From Owenia fusiformis (taxonomy: Eukaryota > Annelida > Polychaeta > Sabellida > Oweniidae), in contig CAIIXF020000011.1 of the NCBI GenBank assembly GCA_903813345.2, forward strand, positions 8,022,571 through 8,086,570: DNA of 64,000 nt, read 5' to 3'. Made by a program: the position numbers and the translations under genes. The notes beneath the pieces were generated by a model. The model worked only from the letters and a program-made list of their open reading frames with translations, made no database searches and was not told the DNA's origin. Shown here in pieces: positions 1-10,900 of this stretch. Position 1 is the stretch's first letter. Each line of letters starts with the position of its first letter.

Positions 1-371
1 GACAACACACAGTTGACATGGTAACATGGTAATTGTATGATAGCACAATGGTGGCATGGTAACTACCATCTATACAGGGTGTTCCATATGTTTCAGGAAT
101 GATGCTGTGTTTTATTGGTTTTCTTTTCAATCTAACTGAATTTTTGGCACAATGTGTCTACACATGTTTTGAACAAGTTAGGAAAGTTTCATATCGTGAA
201 GTTCAGTAGTCTTAATTATATGGTTGCTATAGTAACCTAGGGGTAGGGTAGGTGGAGCAGGTGTAACAACGCGCAAAGTATATGAAATATTTGTAAAAAT
301 AGGTTTTTTTGTACGAAGTGTGACTAAGTATTAGGTTGTCAGAGTTGGATCAAACTTGTCAGTAATTAAAC

Positions 372-749
372 TACCCTGCGTGCAGAGTCTAGTTAAACTA
401 CACTCTGCCTAGTAGAGACCATATTACAGTTTAGTAGCCACGCCCCCACGACGGGTACCGGTGACAGTTTGGGTAATAAATCACTTCTGACCTACGCGCT
501 GACCTTTCTTCCACCGATCAGCGAGCTTGAAGAAACATACGCTAAATGCGTTCTAATTAAATATGCGCATGTCATTGGTCAATTCCGGGCTCAACGATGA
601 CGTCAGAAGGAATGACCATATATAGAACGTCGGTCAAATTTGGCCGACGAACACTGATTGGCGCGGTGAGTTCACAGGTTTATTTTAGTTTGAAAGAGTG
701 AAGACGAAGCTCTCTTTTAAGAAGTGAAGTCAAACGAATGCAAAGGGTA
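372..749 (+). mobile_element. MULE-like MITE (378 bp) nested in the mariner-like element
   Basis: The ends TACCCTGCGTGC and AATGCAAAGGGTA form a short imperfect inverted repeat. The 9-bp sequence TAATTAAAC flanks both sides (363-371 and 750-758), the duplication length typical of Mutator-like elements. Two shorter copies at 34755-34832 and 35869-35952 also have 9-bp duplications. The longer interior here carries a CCAAT-type motif (574-583), a CRE palindrome TGACGTCA (598-605) and a TATA-like motif (617-625), which the short copies lack. Confidence 0.8.
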
Positions 750-984
750 TAATTAAACAAGAATGATTGTGGATTCCAAGAAAGTAAAAAATGTCATCAC
801 CCTTGATCACATCACAATTTAAACACCTGTCATGTCATGAGTCACAAAGGAGAATAAACACAGGTCATTTTGGACGAGCGGCCATCTTGAAAAGTGAAAA
901 AGTCATTAGCAAAGGAAAACTTTCGACTGAGGCAACACACAACAATCTGTGACAAGACATGACATGTGTGAATAACAGTTTTCT

Positions 985-1251
985 GCAGCAGACATAATTA
1001 AACTCCTGACGAATGCACATGGGGAGTCAATGATGGTAACCTCTAGAGTGTATGAGTGGTACAAGCAGTTCAAATCTGGAAGGGAAACTGAGACCGATTA
1101 TCCAAAATGTGGATTTCTGAGAACAGTGAGAGCGCTAACTAATGCGGAAGGGATAGATGCTGAAATAATGATGATGGCTAATAAAGGGTGTGATAACATT
1201 TTTAATTTCCAGGAATCCACCTTTATTCTTTTTAATTTCCAACAAGTTTGA
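985..1251 (+). pseudogene. mariner transposase N-terminal HTH remnant
   Basis: The plus strand between the inverted repeats reads TSRVYEWYKQFKSGRE preceded by a LLTNAHGES-like stretch. This matches the second helix-turn-helix region of mariner-type transposases (consensus like SRVFEWHKRFKEGRES). No DDE/D catalytic domain follows before the right inverted repeat, so this is a non-functional fragment. Confidence 0.65.
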
Positions 1252-1641
1252 TGCGACTATGACAAATTAATACTTTGAACACTTTATACAAAACCTACTT
1301 TTTTTACAAAAATGTCATGTTTTGCGTGTTGTTACACCTGCTCCCTCTACCCTACCCCGAGGTTACTATAGCAACCATATTGTTCAGTCTACTGAGCTTC
1401 ATGATATGAAATTTTTCCAACTTATTCACAACATATTTGGACACATTTTGTTAAAATATCAGCTAGATTGAAAAGAAAACCAATAAAATACAGCATCATT
1501 CCTGAAACATATGGAACACCCTGTACATGGTACTTGATGTTAATGTGTAATGGCATGACAACACATGGGTTGCATAGTAACTCCAGTCAACAAACATTCT
1601 TGGTGTTAATATGTTATTGTATGACAACACGTGATTGGCAT

Positions 1642-2070
1642 TAGGGGTACCACGATACGAGAAATTGAATATCGATACGTATCTACGATACTTACCTCAC
1701 GATACGAATGATACGATACATCGTAAATTGAAGTAAAACTGAACTTTATTTAATTTTTCAAACTTGTAAAGCCGGAAGTACTTCAGCCGGATTATGTTTA
1801 TTTCACATCACGACAAAGAAAGGTGTAAAATATGCTAACATCGATTAAAACATCTTAACGACGTGTGGTATTCGGGAACTAGAGGGGCAAACGAAGGTGG
1901 CAAGCAAGATATGTAATACTATGACTGTCTGTCATCGCTAAGCGCCAAGTTTTTCCCTTCAAGAAGGGACTTCCGGTCAAAAAACGATACGACCGATATT
2001 CATTTTATGTATCGATACAGCTCGTATCGGAGGTGAATTGCTCGGTGCTCGAGCGCTCGTGGTACCCCTA
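1642..2070. mobile_element. hAT-type MITE with 8-bp target duplication
   Basis: The ends TAGGGGTACCACGA and its inverse TCGTGGTACCCCTA are flanked by the perfect 8-bp duplication ATTGGCAT (1634-1641 and 2071-2078). The interior is rich in ATCGATAC-like motifs and has no transposase. The 8-bp duplication and TAGGGGT-type end are diagnostic of the hAT superfamily. It sits in the same minisatellite as the mariner-like element. Confidence 0.9.
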
Positions 2071-2156
2071 ATTGGCATGGTAACTCCTGTCAACATACCT
2101 GGCGTTAATGTATAACGGTATGACAACACTCTGGTGGCATGGTAACCTCTGTCTAC

Positions 2157-4343
2157 CAGTAGGTCATCAAGGACAAGCTTCAATCCACTGATCTTTTCAG
2201 TTTTCTCCTCATGGTCAATCCTGTAGACATCCAGCCGCATGTCAACTAAAGTTGGGTGTTTCTCTTGGTACCTAAACATAACATAAGATAAGATGTGTCC
2301 TTCAGACCATTCTAATATAAAGCGCCAATATATGAAAGAAATCAAAAATCCAGGAAGTTCATGTATGGCAATTTTTCATGCCAAGAATTGCTTATTTACA
2401 ACATCGCATATGTTTACAATAATGACATGAATTGTTATCGAAGAGCTTGCAGTAAAGGTGGCTAAATGAAATGATAATCTAAATAAAAATTTTGTTTAAA
2501 TGAAATACCTTTCCAGTGCTAGAATATTCTGGACCAGTTGAAGCACCACTGGTGTCTTACACTTTCCTTTAACTTCAAACTTAAACATTGGTGTCTCAGA
2601 CTTAGTATTTTCTCTTCCTTTCCATTCCCCATGAATCTGCACCTCGTGCTTCATCAGTGTTGAGAACAAGGTTTGAGCAATAGGTGGCGCTATGCTACAG
2701 ATATAAAGTTTGTCAAATAGATCTAGGAAATTCTCCAGTGGCAGCCAAAATTCACGTTTATGGCGGTTTCGTGGTAGAAGTTCTTGTAGGATTGAAGATG
2801 GTATCTCAAGGTCACCGACCATGTGAGGATATGTGGTCTGTGTGAGGCTGAGGATGTTCAGAACGCTGAATTGTTTCAGCGAAGCAGGGCTCCATAGCTG
2901 GATAACATGGAATTCTGAGCTGGCCATCTGGACTGAGGCTATTCCAGTAACTGTGAAGTATAGTTGCTGATGGTTGTTATTAGACTCTGGGTCATCAGAT
3001 AAAAGGTTGCTATGGGCAACAACTAGAGCCCCAGAGTTCAGCGCAGGTTTCATGTAATCAATTACTGGAATTTTGGATGTTGCCATGATGGGTATACACT
3101 CTGTGACACCCCCAGTCAGAGCCAGGAAAGCCATTGCAGGGCTAGCCGCCTCAATAGAACCGTATGATCCACAGACCTTACTATAGGCTTTTTCCAAGAG
3201 AGGTAGCCACATTTCCCCAGGTGTTGAGGTTTTAGCTCCCCATACACTTGAATGGCTGCAGGGTAAGCAATCATCTACATAGACCCGTGTGAGCTCTCCT
3301 TCCACCCACATATTGCAGTAAAATTGTCCATTGTATAGTTTTGTATTTACAGGATAGGCATCCTTTGGGACAATTGCTTTGTACATGGCTTTATGTTCAA
3401 TGATTGATACAAGAACAGATAAAAATGCACTGTCTTTTAACTTGCCTTGCTTGATATCTAGTGCTATTGGAAAATCACCTTTAGTATATAAGCAAACAGG
3501 TTTCTTGATGTTGAAGCCCTCCCAGCTACGTTGCCATTTGATGAACTGTGGATGTGGGTGTACATCTCCCATACTCTCCCAATACTGGTATTCCTGATCC
3601 AACCAAAGGGCACCTTGGTAACTTATCCACACATTTGATAAACGATTTAAAATCTTTCGAGCATCCGGGTTATACTTCTGTATCTCCTTAGCAACAGGAC
3701 TGGGGAGCAGCCTTTTAGTTTCCTTCCGACAGATATTGATATTCTGTTCCCAGAAGCTCTCCTGGCTGGTATGGTTTGAACCAATGCGGATTATGGATGG
3801 CGTGTTATTATTTGAATTATTTCTAGCAACTGTGTGGTTTTGATTCCATCTTGGTTTTACATGTACAGGATGGTCGCCATTACTCAATCCTATAGATGTC
3901 TTTGTGAAGGTCTTAGAGGCATTATGGACAGGCTTAGCGTCATCTTTTACAATAGACTCATGACTACTACTGTGATGTGAATTTGCCAGCTTTGATTTCA
4001 TTGACCGAGAAAGCTTGATTTCTTTTTCAGATGAGACCTCTTTTACTTTTCTTCTACTGTTTTCATGTTTTGAGAGAACTCTGGCATTGTTCTGGTTTTT
4101 ATCTTTGGTGTAACTGGATCCTATTTGAGTTGATTGCCTTGATTCTGTGGTTGGTATTACTTCGAGTTTGGATCCCACCAGTGCTAGGTTCACCAGGTGT
4201 TTGGGTTTTTCAATGAGGTAGCCACTTTGAAACAGAACCATGCCTTCTCTTTGGAAGATGTATTCAATCCTGATTGGGTTTTCCCCAGCATCTTTTCTAT
4301 TGCTATTATGTTCTTTCTTCAAGCTGCTATTATTACACCCCAT
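2157..4343 (-). CDS. calpain-like protein, probably inactive; 5' part, runs off left edge
   Basis: Two exons are visible on the minus strand: 4343-2509 (ATG at 4343) and 2271-2157, joined in phase 2. The second exon ends at a GT donor with no stop, so the C-terminus lies beyond the window. The N-terminus MGCNNSS fits an N-myristoylation signal with an adjacent Cys for palmitoylation, suggesting membrane association. Residues ~25-60 form a small hydrophobic block, followed by a polar linker to ~210. A calpain (CysPc) fold spans ~240-490: VDDCLP (~356-361), a WLPLLEKAYSK block (~379-389) and LTGG (~409-412) are recognisable. The catalytic residues are lost: the DCWF position reads DSAF (~304), the HAYSVTG position reads LYFTVTG (~461) and the NPWG position reads SPAS. 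I infer a non-proteolytic scaffold or regulator. It could belong to an androglobin-like or other divergent calpain group. The gene is divergent from SENP6. Confidence 0.8.
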
Positions 4344-4829
4344 AATTATCTAATCTGTTTGCTTAAGTTTTGTTTGTTATGTTTCTTGTTCCATTTTGTC
4401 ATTTTTATTTGTTTGTGTTTTTCACCATGGGAGCTGTTTCGAAATATATGTAATACTATGACATCACAGAATAATCAGAACTGTAAAAATAGTATTCATA
4501 GCAACTGTTTTTTTTATCCTATTGTGATGTCATAAATCTTTGAAAATAGCTTTCATGGAAATGAGAAATCATTGGAGATTTGTAAAAGTCATTATGATGT
4601 CATCACAATTAATCTGTATCATCACCATGACAACACTTTGTTATATTGTGTACCATAAGTAAACAGTTTTGATTGAAATAATATTTTGTTGCCTGTTTTA
4701 CGTGCTGTACCTGTGTATAACATACCTTAGTATCACATGAATCTTGGTTTAAGTCTGATGTAAACAATGAATATACTGTATAAAGTCTTCACATTTTAAT
4801 GGTGATCTTTTACATTTATTTTAAAGACC
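4344..4829. promoter_or_regulatory. region between two divergent gene starts
   Basis: This AT-rich stretch of about 490 bp separates the minus-strand ATG of the calpain-like gene from the first plus-strand coding sequence I can assign to SENP6. It may hold a shared promoter. That is uncertain because the first recognised SENP6 exon also has a good acceptor (TTTACAG) at 4882-4888, so true 5' exons of SENP6 may lie further upstream. I see no clear TATA box or CpG island. Confidence 0.3.
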
Positions 4830-4946
4830 ATGAATCAGTACACAACTGTGTGTAACTGTTTTCATAAGAATAATTGTTTTATTTACAGGAACTTTGGTGG
4901 AGGAGACTCTACTGGAAGTTCAAGGGTAGAAACAAGTCAACAAGAG
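4830..4946 (+). CDS. SENP6: SENP6 exon 1 or an internal 5' exon
   Basis: The phase-certain part is 4889-4946, encoding [19 protein letters not shown] and ending at a GTGAGT donor. An ATG at 4830 is in frame with it without a stop. However, a good polypyrimidine/TTTACAG acceptor ends at 4888, so an exon starting at 4889 that joins unseen upstream exons is equally possible. Confidence 0.5.
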
Positions 4947-7900
4947 GTGAGTAGATGAAATAAAAGGAACAGAGTGCTTTGATAGAATGCACCATACTAG
5001 CAGACCCTAAGATTCAGAATAATTGGTACAAGTCCTTTGGACTTGTAAGTGAAAATTTTTCAAGTCCATCCAAAAAAATACAAGCCAAATAAGGACTTGT
5101 AAATTTTAAAGTTACAAGTCCAAAAAATCAGCCAACTGAACTCTGTGAACGCATTCTTTTTGATGTTCACACTATTTGGGGCAAATTTGGACACTTTCTC
5201 GCAAGTAATGCAAAACATTTTATCGCCTCTGTGAGCTAACCATGGTCTTCCAAATTCCCATTTGGGTAGATACTTCCGCTTTTTGGTCTTTTCCATATCA
5301 TATATGAGTGGTTTCCGAAAAAATTGAGAGAAATATGAATATTTCAAATATATCAAAAGTAAAATTTCGAAAAAAACACTGACAAAGGTACAAGAGAGGC
5401 GAATTCTGATTAGTTATTGCCACCGTAAGTAAGACAGATATGTAAATTTAAGCCAATGAGATCGCGGTTTACTTACGTGTTTTGGCTCGATGTCCATCCC
5501 ACAATTTAGTAGGCGAGAGAGACGGTTTTTGATTGGTTATTGCGAGCGGAAGTATTGCATATTTTTAAATTTAAACCAATTGGAATGCGGCTTACTTACA
5601 TATGTTTGGATCTGCATCCACGGAAAAGAAATCAAAACAAAGTTAGTTTCAAACTTTTTATTCATGATATTGCCGCGACCAATATTGATGATTACAGTCA
5701 ACAGCTGACAGTCTATCAGGGTAAGCTTGTGGGAATCTTAGGGTCTGCATACTAGTAGTCTGTATACTTGAGTAGGGAAATACATGTATTCTGTGGGGAA
5801 GGCCAGGGAATTTATGAGCACATATTAATTTGAAGTCTAATATTATATTTATATAAAAATTTTCTTTATCCTGTATTTACTCGATTTGTTTCTATTTTAG
5901 GCCTTACATAGCCACAATTATGCAAGACAGAAGTCATTGCAAGGTCAAGGGCAGTATCAAAACACCCAAGGTCAGACTCAAAAGCCCCAAAGCCAGCCAG
6001 GAGTAACCCCACAGGAAAGTAATGCATATGATATGGTGAAGAAACATTATGGGGAGAAAGTGATAAATCGTCGCCCCCAGACAGTGATCTTGACCCCCCA
6101 GGAAGAAGAGCAACAACAGCAATTAATGCAGCAACGACAGCAGAGCATGTCCAAGATGTACCGTGACCAAGTCATAGATCTGCCTGATAAGGATCTGTCA
6201 AGAAAACAAACCCCAAACCAACAACAGCAATTATTGCGACAACAGCAACAACAACATCAGCAATTGAAACAAATGCGCCCAGTTACTCCAGGCACTCAGC
6301 TTGTGAGAGGTCCCCATCAGATGGGAATGCCACCACGACCTCAAATGAACCCAGCCCTTGGACCAAGAGCACAGCGACCTCAGCATATGGGTCAGATGAT
6401 TAATCCACAGCAGCAGAGCCCACAAATGGGCCAGCCTCCAAGGCCCCAGTTCCAAGCAGCAGACTCCAGTATGCAAATGGTAGGCTCTCAGGAGCAGGGG
6501 GAACCTGGTGGTAAACCTAAGAAAGCCCCCAGAAAGCCTGCCAAGCCTAGAGTCCCCAAACCTCCTGGTCCACCAAGACCAAAACTTCCAACAAAGAAGA
6601 AAGTAACAAAGAAATTAATAGCAATTCTTGCAACTCAAGGGTACACTGAGGAACAAGTGAATAAATTGAGCCAAGAAGGACGTCTTCGACAGGGCTTTGA
6701 TTTGCCTCTTACGAATCGTCAAATGGCTGATTTCAATATTGGGGGTAGGGGACATCAGGGATCAGGGATACCTCATGGATCAGGTACACAAACAGCTGAA
6801 GGACAGTCACCCCATGACCAAATGCCTCAGAGCTCCATGCCTCCAAATACCATACCTCAAAGCTCAATGCCTCAAAGTTCAGTTCATCAAGGTCATACTC
6901 CGCAAACATCAATGAACCAGGCACAGATGTCCCAAAGTCCTGCCTTGCAAGGCCAAGCATCCCAAGGACAAATGTCTCAAAATGAAGTTACACAAAACAA
7001 GTTATCTCATTTACAAATACATCAACAGCCCAACTTGCAAGAAGACATGGCATTGGCTAAGATACCTATAGCTCAGAGACCTGTAATGCCCCAGGGCCAG
7101 GTGCAGCATGAACATCACATGCCTCAGAAACAGGGCACATCTGACATGCAGCAAGGTCAAGGTCAAGTACCTGAGGTATCCATGTGTATTAAAGAAGAGC
7201 CTGAAGATCCTGACGACCAGGAAAGTCGCGACAGTTTACAATCTCACGGGAGCTCTACCATGCAATCCCTACCCCCCTCTAGCCAGTCTCACCCCAGAGG
7301 TAGCCATGAGAGCACCCCAGAAGGATCCTTTTCACACAATAACCCAAAGTTAGCCAATGAGCTTGCCCAAAATCCTCAAATACCTGCATCAGGACCTATG
7401 CAGATTCAATATCTAAATAAGGCCAACCATGGCCAACAAGGACAGAAACAACAGCATATGATCCATCTGGGCCAGGGAGCACAGTACACAATGGCACAGC
7501 ACACAGTGGCTCAGCATACAGCCACACAGCACACTGCAGCACAGCCACATCCTGGTCTTCTCACACCAGGGAGCCAGCAGTTTGTTGTACGTAATAACAT
7601 TCCTCTGCACCAGAGGGCACCAGGGACTCAGTCTCCTAAGAAAATGTCTAAGACACAAGAATTACTGGCGCATGGAGACAATCGCAATGTGGCTGTTGTC
7701 CAACCCTCTCACCACCCCCCACAGCAACAAAAACCCAACTTTACCATTGGGCAGATACGTGGAGCACACCCTAGCTTAAGGGTGGTTAGACCCTCTCATC
7801 CAAATGTTGTAATACGACAGGCTGGTGTTGGGAATAGTTTACGCATCATGACGCCAGATAGGACTGTTTCGTATTTGAGTCCTCAACAACAGCAGTATTT

Positions 7901-10900
7901 CCTTCAGCAGCAGGCATTATCTCATGGTCAGGGGACAAAACAACATGTTGTGTTACATTTACAGAATCAAACATCTGGGATTGCAGTACGTTCTCCTTCA
8001 CCATCTCCAATTGCCTCACCTAACACCAGTACCCCAACCACTCATCCTAGCCAGGTACGTACGATTATGGCGCCACCTATCAGCCCAGTCCCTGACCCGG
8101 AAACTGGCAGCGAAGCTAGTAGTAGTTGCAGCTCCCCCATAACCACTCCTCCATTGCACCCCAATAGTCTTCTGGCAAAGCAAAATCAGATCCCTGGGGT
8201 ACAGCCAAACCCCAACCACCAGGTTCACAAAGTACAACAGCAGCGACCTGTGCTAAACCCAAATCATCAGGTTGCACAGCAGCAGCAGGCAAAGTCTCAA
8301 GCCAACATGGTGTCTGAGATCCAGGGTATCCCTGTTGTGACTCTTCCTGTGGACAAAATGAACCTGTGTAAGGGCAAGCAGTACTTCATCTACAGCAGGA
8401 ACCAGTCCTACATGATGGCCACCTGGGATGGCAATAACTTCTCTGTCGCAAACAAAGGAACATGTAAGTGTACAAGAGACAATTTTGAAGTGCATACTTA
8501 ATAAGTGCACAATTTTCAAGGAATGGATGTTGACATTGTTATATTCTCTAACCTTTTTGTGGATTTCAGTGGGCAGCGTTTAGAATCTATAACAAATGGC
8601 AGGTGATGACATTTTCCATGTTAATGCCTTGTTAAAATTGAATTGAAAAATGGCGCAGATTAAGAGCTGATTAATTTTTTGTGTTAATCAAGAACAGAGT
8701 GTATGTATCTGGTGATATTTTTATCCTATTTCATTGTTACCAAGTTTTACAAAATCTTAAAATGATGAGAATACTCATAAAAATAACCCAAAACAGATAT
8801 TTCTTTATCTTTAAATTGTTAAGTTCCCTTAGACTGCTTTTCATGTTATTCAATTCAAATGATATTTGAAATAGTGATGGAACATGTGACGTTTCATGAT
8901 ATATACCCTCGAGAAAGCAGAGTAGTTGGGGGTGGACCAACCAAGAGGTTAAACAAAAGAAAACTCAGAGGGAATGCTACAGGACTTTGTTAGTTCAGAA
9001 AGTATTCTTCAGTTCAAGGAAAATTGATTTTTGTTTATTTAACATTTTATTTATTGTTATATGGTTGTGAGTTTTGCATGTGCACATTGTTATGTCACCA
9101 TCACATGTGGTGACATATTGTGTTATGTCACCATCACAAGTGGTGACATATGTTAGTCTCCAACTTTTTTGTGTTTGACAATTTTTGTTTGATGGTTGTT
9201 GTTTGGCATTCAGTGTCTAACAAATGGTGGTGGTGACATTTTGCATGTGAATTCTTTCTTTTTTCATGTTTTTTCATTGATTGTTCCTTTGAAATTGTGT
9301 ATTCCAAATAAGTAGCTGCTATTGGTATTTTATGTTATTTTTGTTAGACTTAGGGAATAAAGATGTTATGCATTGCTTAATTTTCCTGAAAAATATATCT
9401 GCCAGATACAGTTTTATTTTGTTTATCCCCAGATGCATTAATGCCATATGATAAAATACCCTTTGTGGTTTCCAGTAATGAATTCAGCGAGTACCAGCAA
9501 AGGTCCAGCTGGAGTTGGGGGTCAGGCTCAGAGTCCTGTTATAGGAGGTGGGCGTGGCAGAGGTCGGGGTGCAGCCGATGGGTACGTTTGAGTCAGTAGA
9601 TTTGTTCATAGTCTTGCATTAAGTCTACTCTGATTGGTTACATATGGGCTTGATGCAAGACTGATTTCTCTGCTCTCTTTATAATGGTCAATGGTCATCA
9701 TATTATACATAATTTCTCTCTAGATCTGTACTGTTGTGCTGTAAATTTCACTCTTATTCAACATGGAGAAACCATGTGACATTTGAATCTTTTGAATTGT
9801 ATTACCCTGTATGTAGTTTGAGAGAGTTTATACAAATAGAGTGGTATGCAATGATGACATATACAAACTATTGTTGTAATAATATGAAAAATGTAAAACT
9901 ACAGTACTAAATTTGTGTAGCAGACACAAGAAAATGAGAACCTATATTGAGAAAAAGTTTGAAAATGCATTATGTGCTAGTTTTATAAAGTGCACTTTAA
10001 ATGTGTAGAGAATATTTATACATGCAATACATTACAAATGGGATACTAATGCTAGATATTGATAACTTAAGCTTAATATGAAAAAATACCAATGGGGTAA
10101 TGTAACTGATGAGGTTGGACTCATTCATATCAAAATTTAATCCAGAGCCTTCAAAAAGGCTAAAAGAGGCTATCCCACGTGTTGTTTCTCATTTTCTAGT
10201 TCTCAGTCGAAACCAGGGAATAACTGGGTTTACAAAGATGCAGTTGGTGGCACTTTGACAAGGTCAGTTTCAAATTAGTGTAGATGTGAACTTTTTGGGA
10301 AATGGCAACATTTTTAATTCATCATGCTGTTACATGTCTTAGCAATCAGTATTTTCAGATGGAAGAGTACAGGCCAAATAAGTTACAATATTGGTTAAAC
10401 ATTGCCTTGTAGATAGCAATTCAATTGATTGTTATATTCAAAAACGCATTAATATGGGGCAGAAGGAATCCAATGTATCGCATAGTGGGATTGGTTGTAT
10501 AGTTTATCACATAGAAAGGTATTCTTTAACACTGGTTAGTTTCATGTTTGGCTTTCTGGAGGATTTGTATTCTTATTCATATCGTTTGTCTAATCTACTT
10601 GCAGACGGCCCTTACATGCACCAGCGACACCTGGTGTAGAAGGAGATGAAGATTCCCAGGAGAAACAGGCGGCTAATGCCCCAGCAGCAAACAGAGAACC
10701 ACCCAAGAAACGGCGAGATTGGAAATTCCCAGTAAGTAGAAACCAATATGAAAAATATGTTTTGTAAATGACATTGGTATGCTAGCATATGTGTGAAAGC
10801 TTCAATTTAATAGTTAGGGGTCAATTTTCAAATATAGTTTGCCAAATCTGTTATAACCATTGGAATCTTGATGCCAGAAATATAATGTTCCACTCACCAA

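Larger units (their letters stand above)
75..1523 (+). mobile_element. Tc1/mariner-like element with ~230-bp inverted repeats
   Basis: The left end CAGGGTGTTCCATATGTTTC is matched in inverse at the right end by GAAACATATGGAACACCCTG, with TA on both sides (73-74 and 1524-1525). The inverted similarity runs about 230 bp inward, to roughly 306 on the left and 1290 on the right. The interior holds a fragment of a mariner-type transposase and a nested MITE, so the copy is non-autonomous. Superfamily is inferred from the TA duplication and the helix-turn-helix remnant. Confidence 0.88.
1..2156. repeat. ~70-bp minisatellite beside a calpain-like gene exon
   Basis: Copies of a ~70-bp unit built around TGGCATGGTAAC, GTCAACA and ATGACAACAC occur at 1-72, 1525-1641 and 2071-2156. 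They are interrupted by a mariner-like element and a hAT-like element, so the array is older than both insertions. On the minus strand the array begins exactly at the splice donor of exon 2 of the calpain-like gene. The sequence just after that exon (GTAGACAGAGGTTACCATGC) is in register with internal copies reading GTATGTTGACAGGAGTTACC. Confidence 0.75.

Noticed and set aside
372-752. LTR of a retrotransposon (similar 80-bp blocks at 34755 and 35869 lie in direct orientation about 1 kb apart)
   Set aside because: Each block has its own 9-bp target duplication, showing independent MITE insertions rather than an LTR pair.
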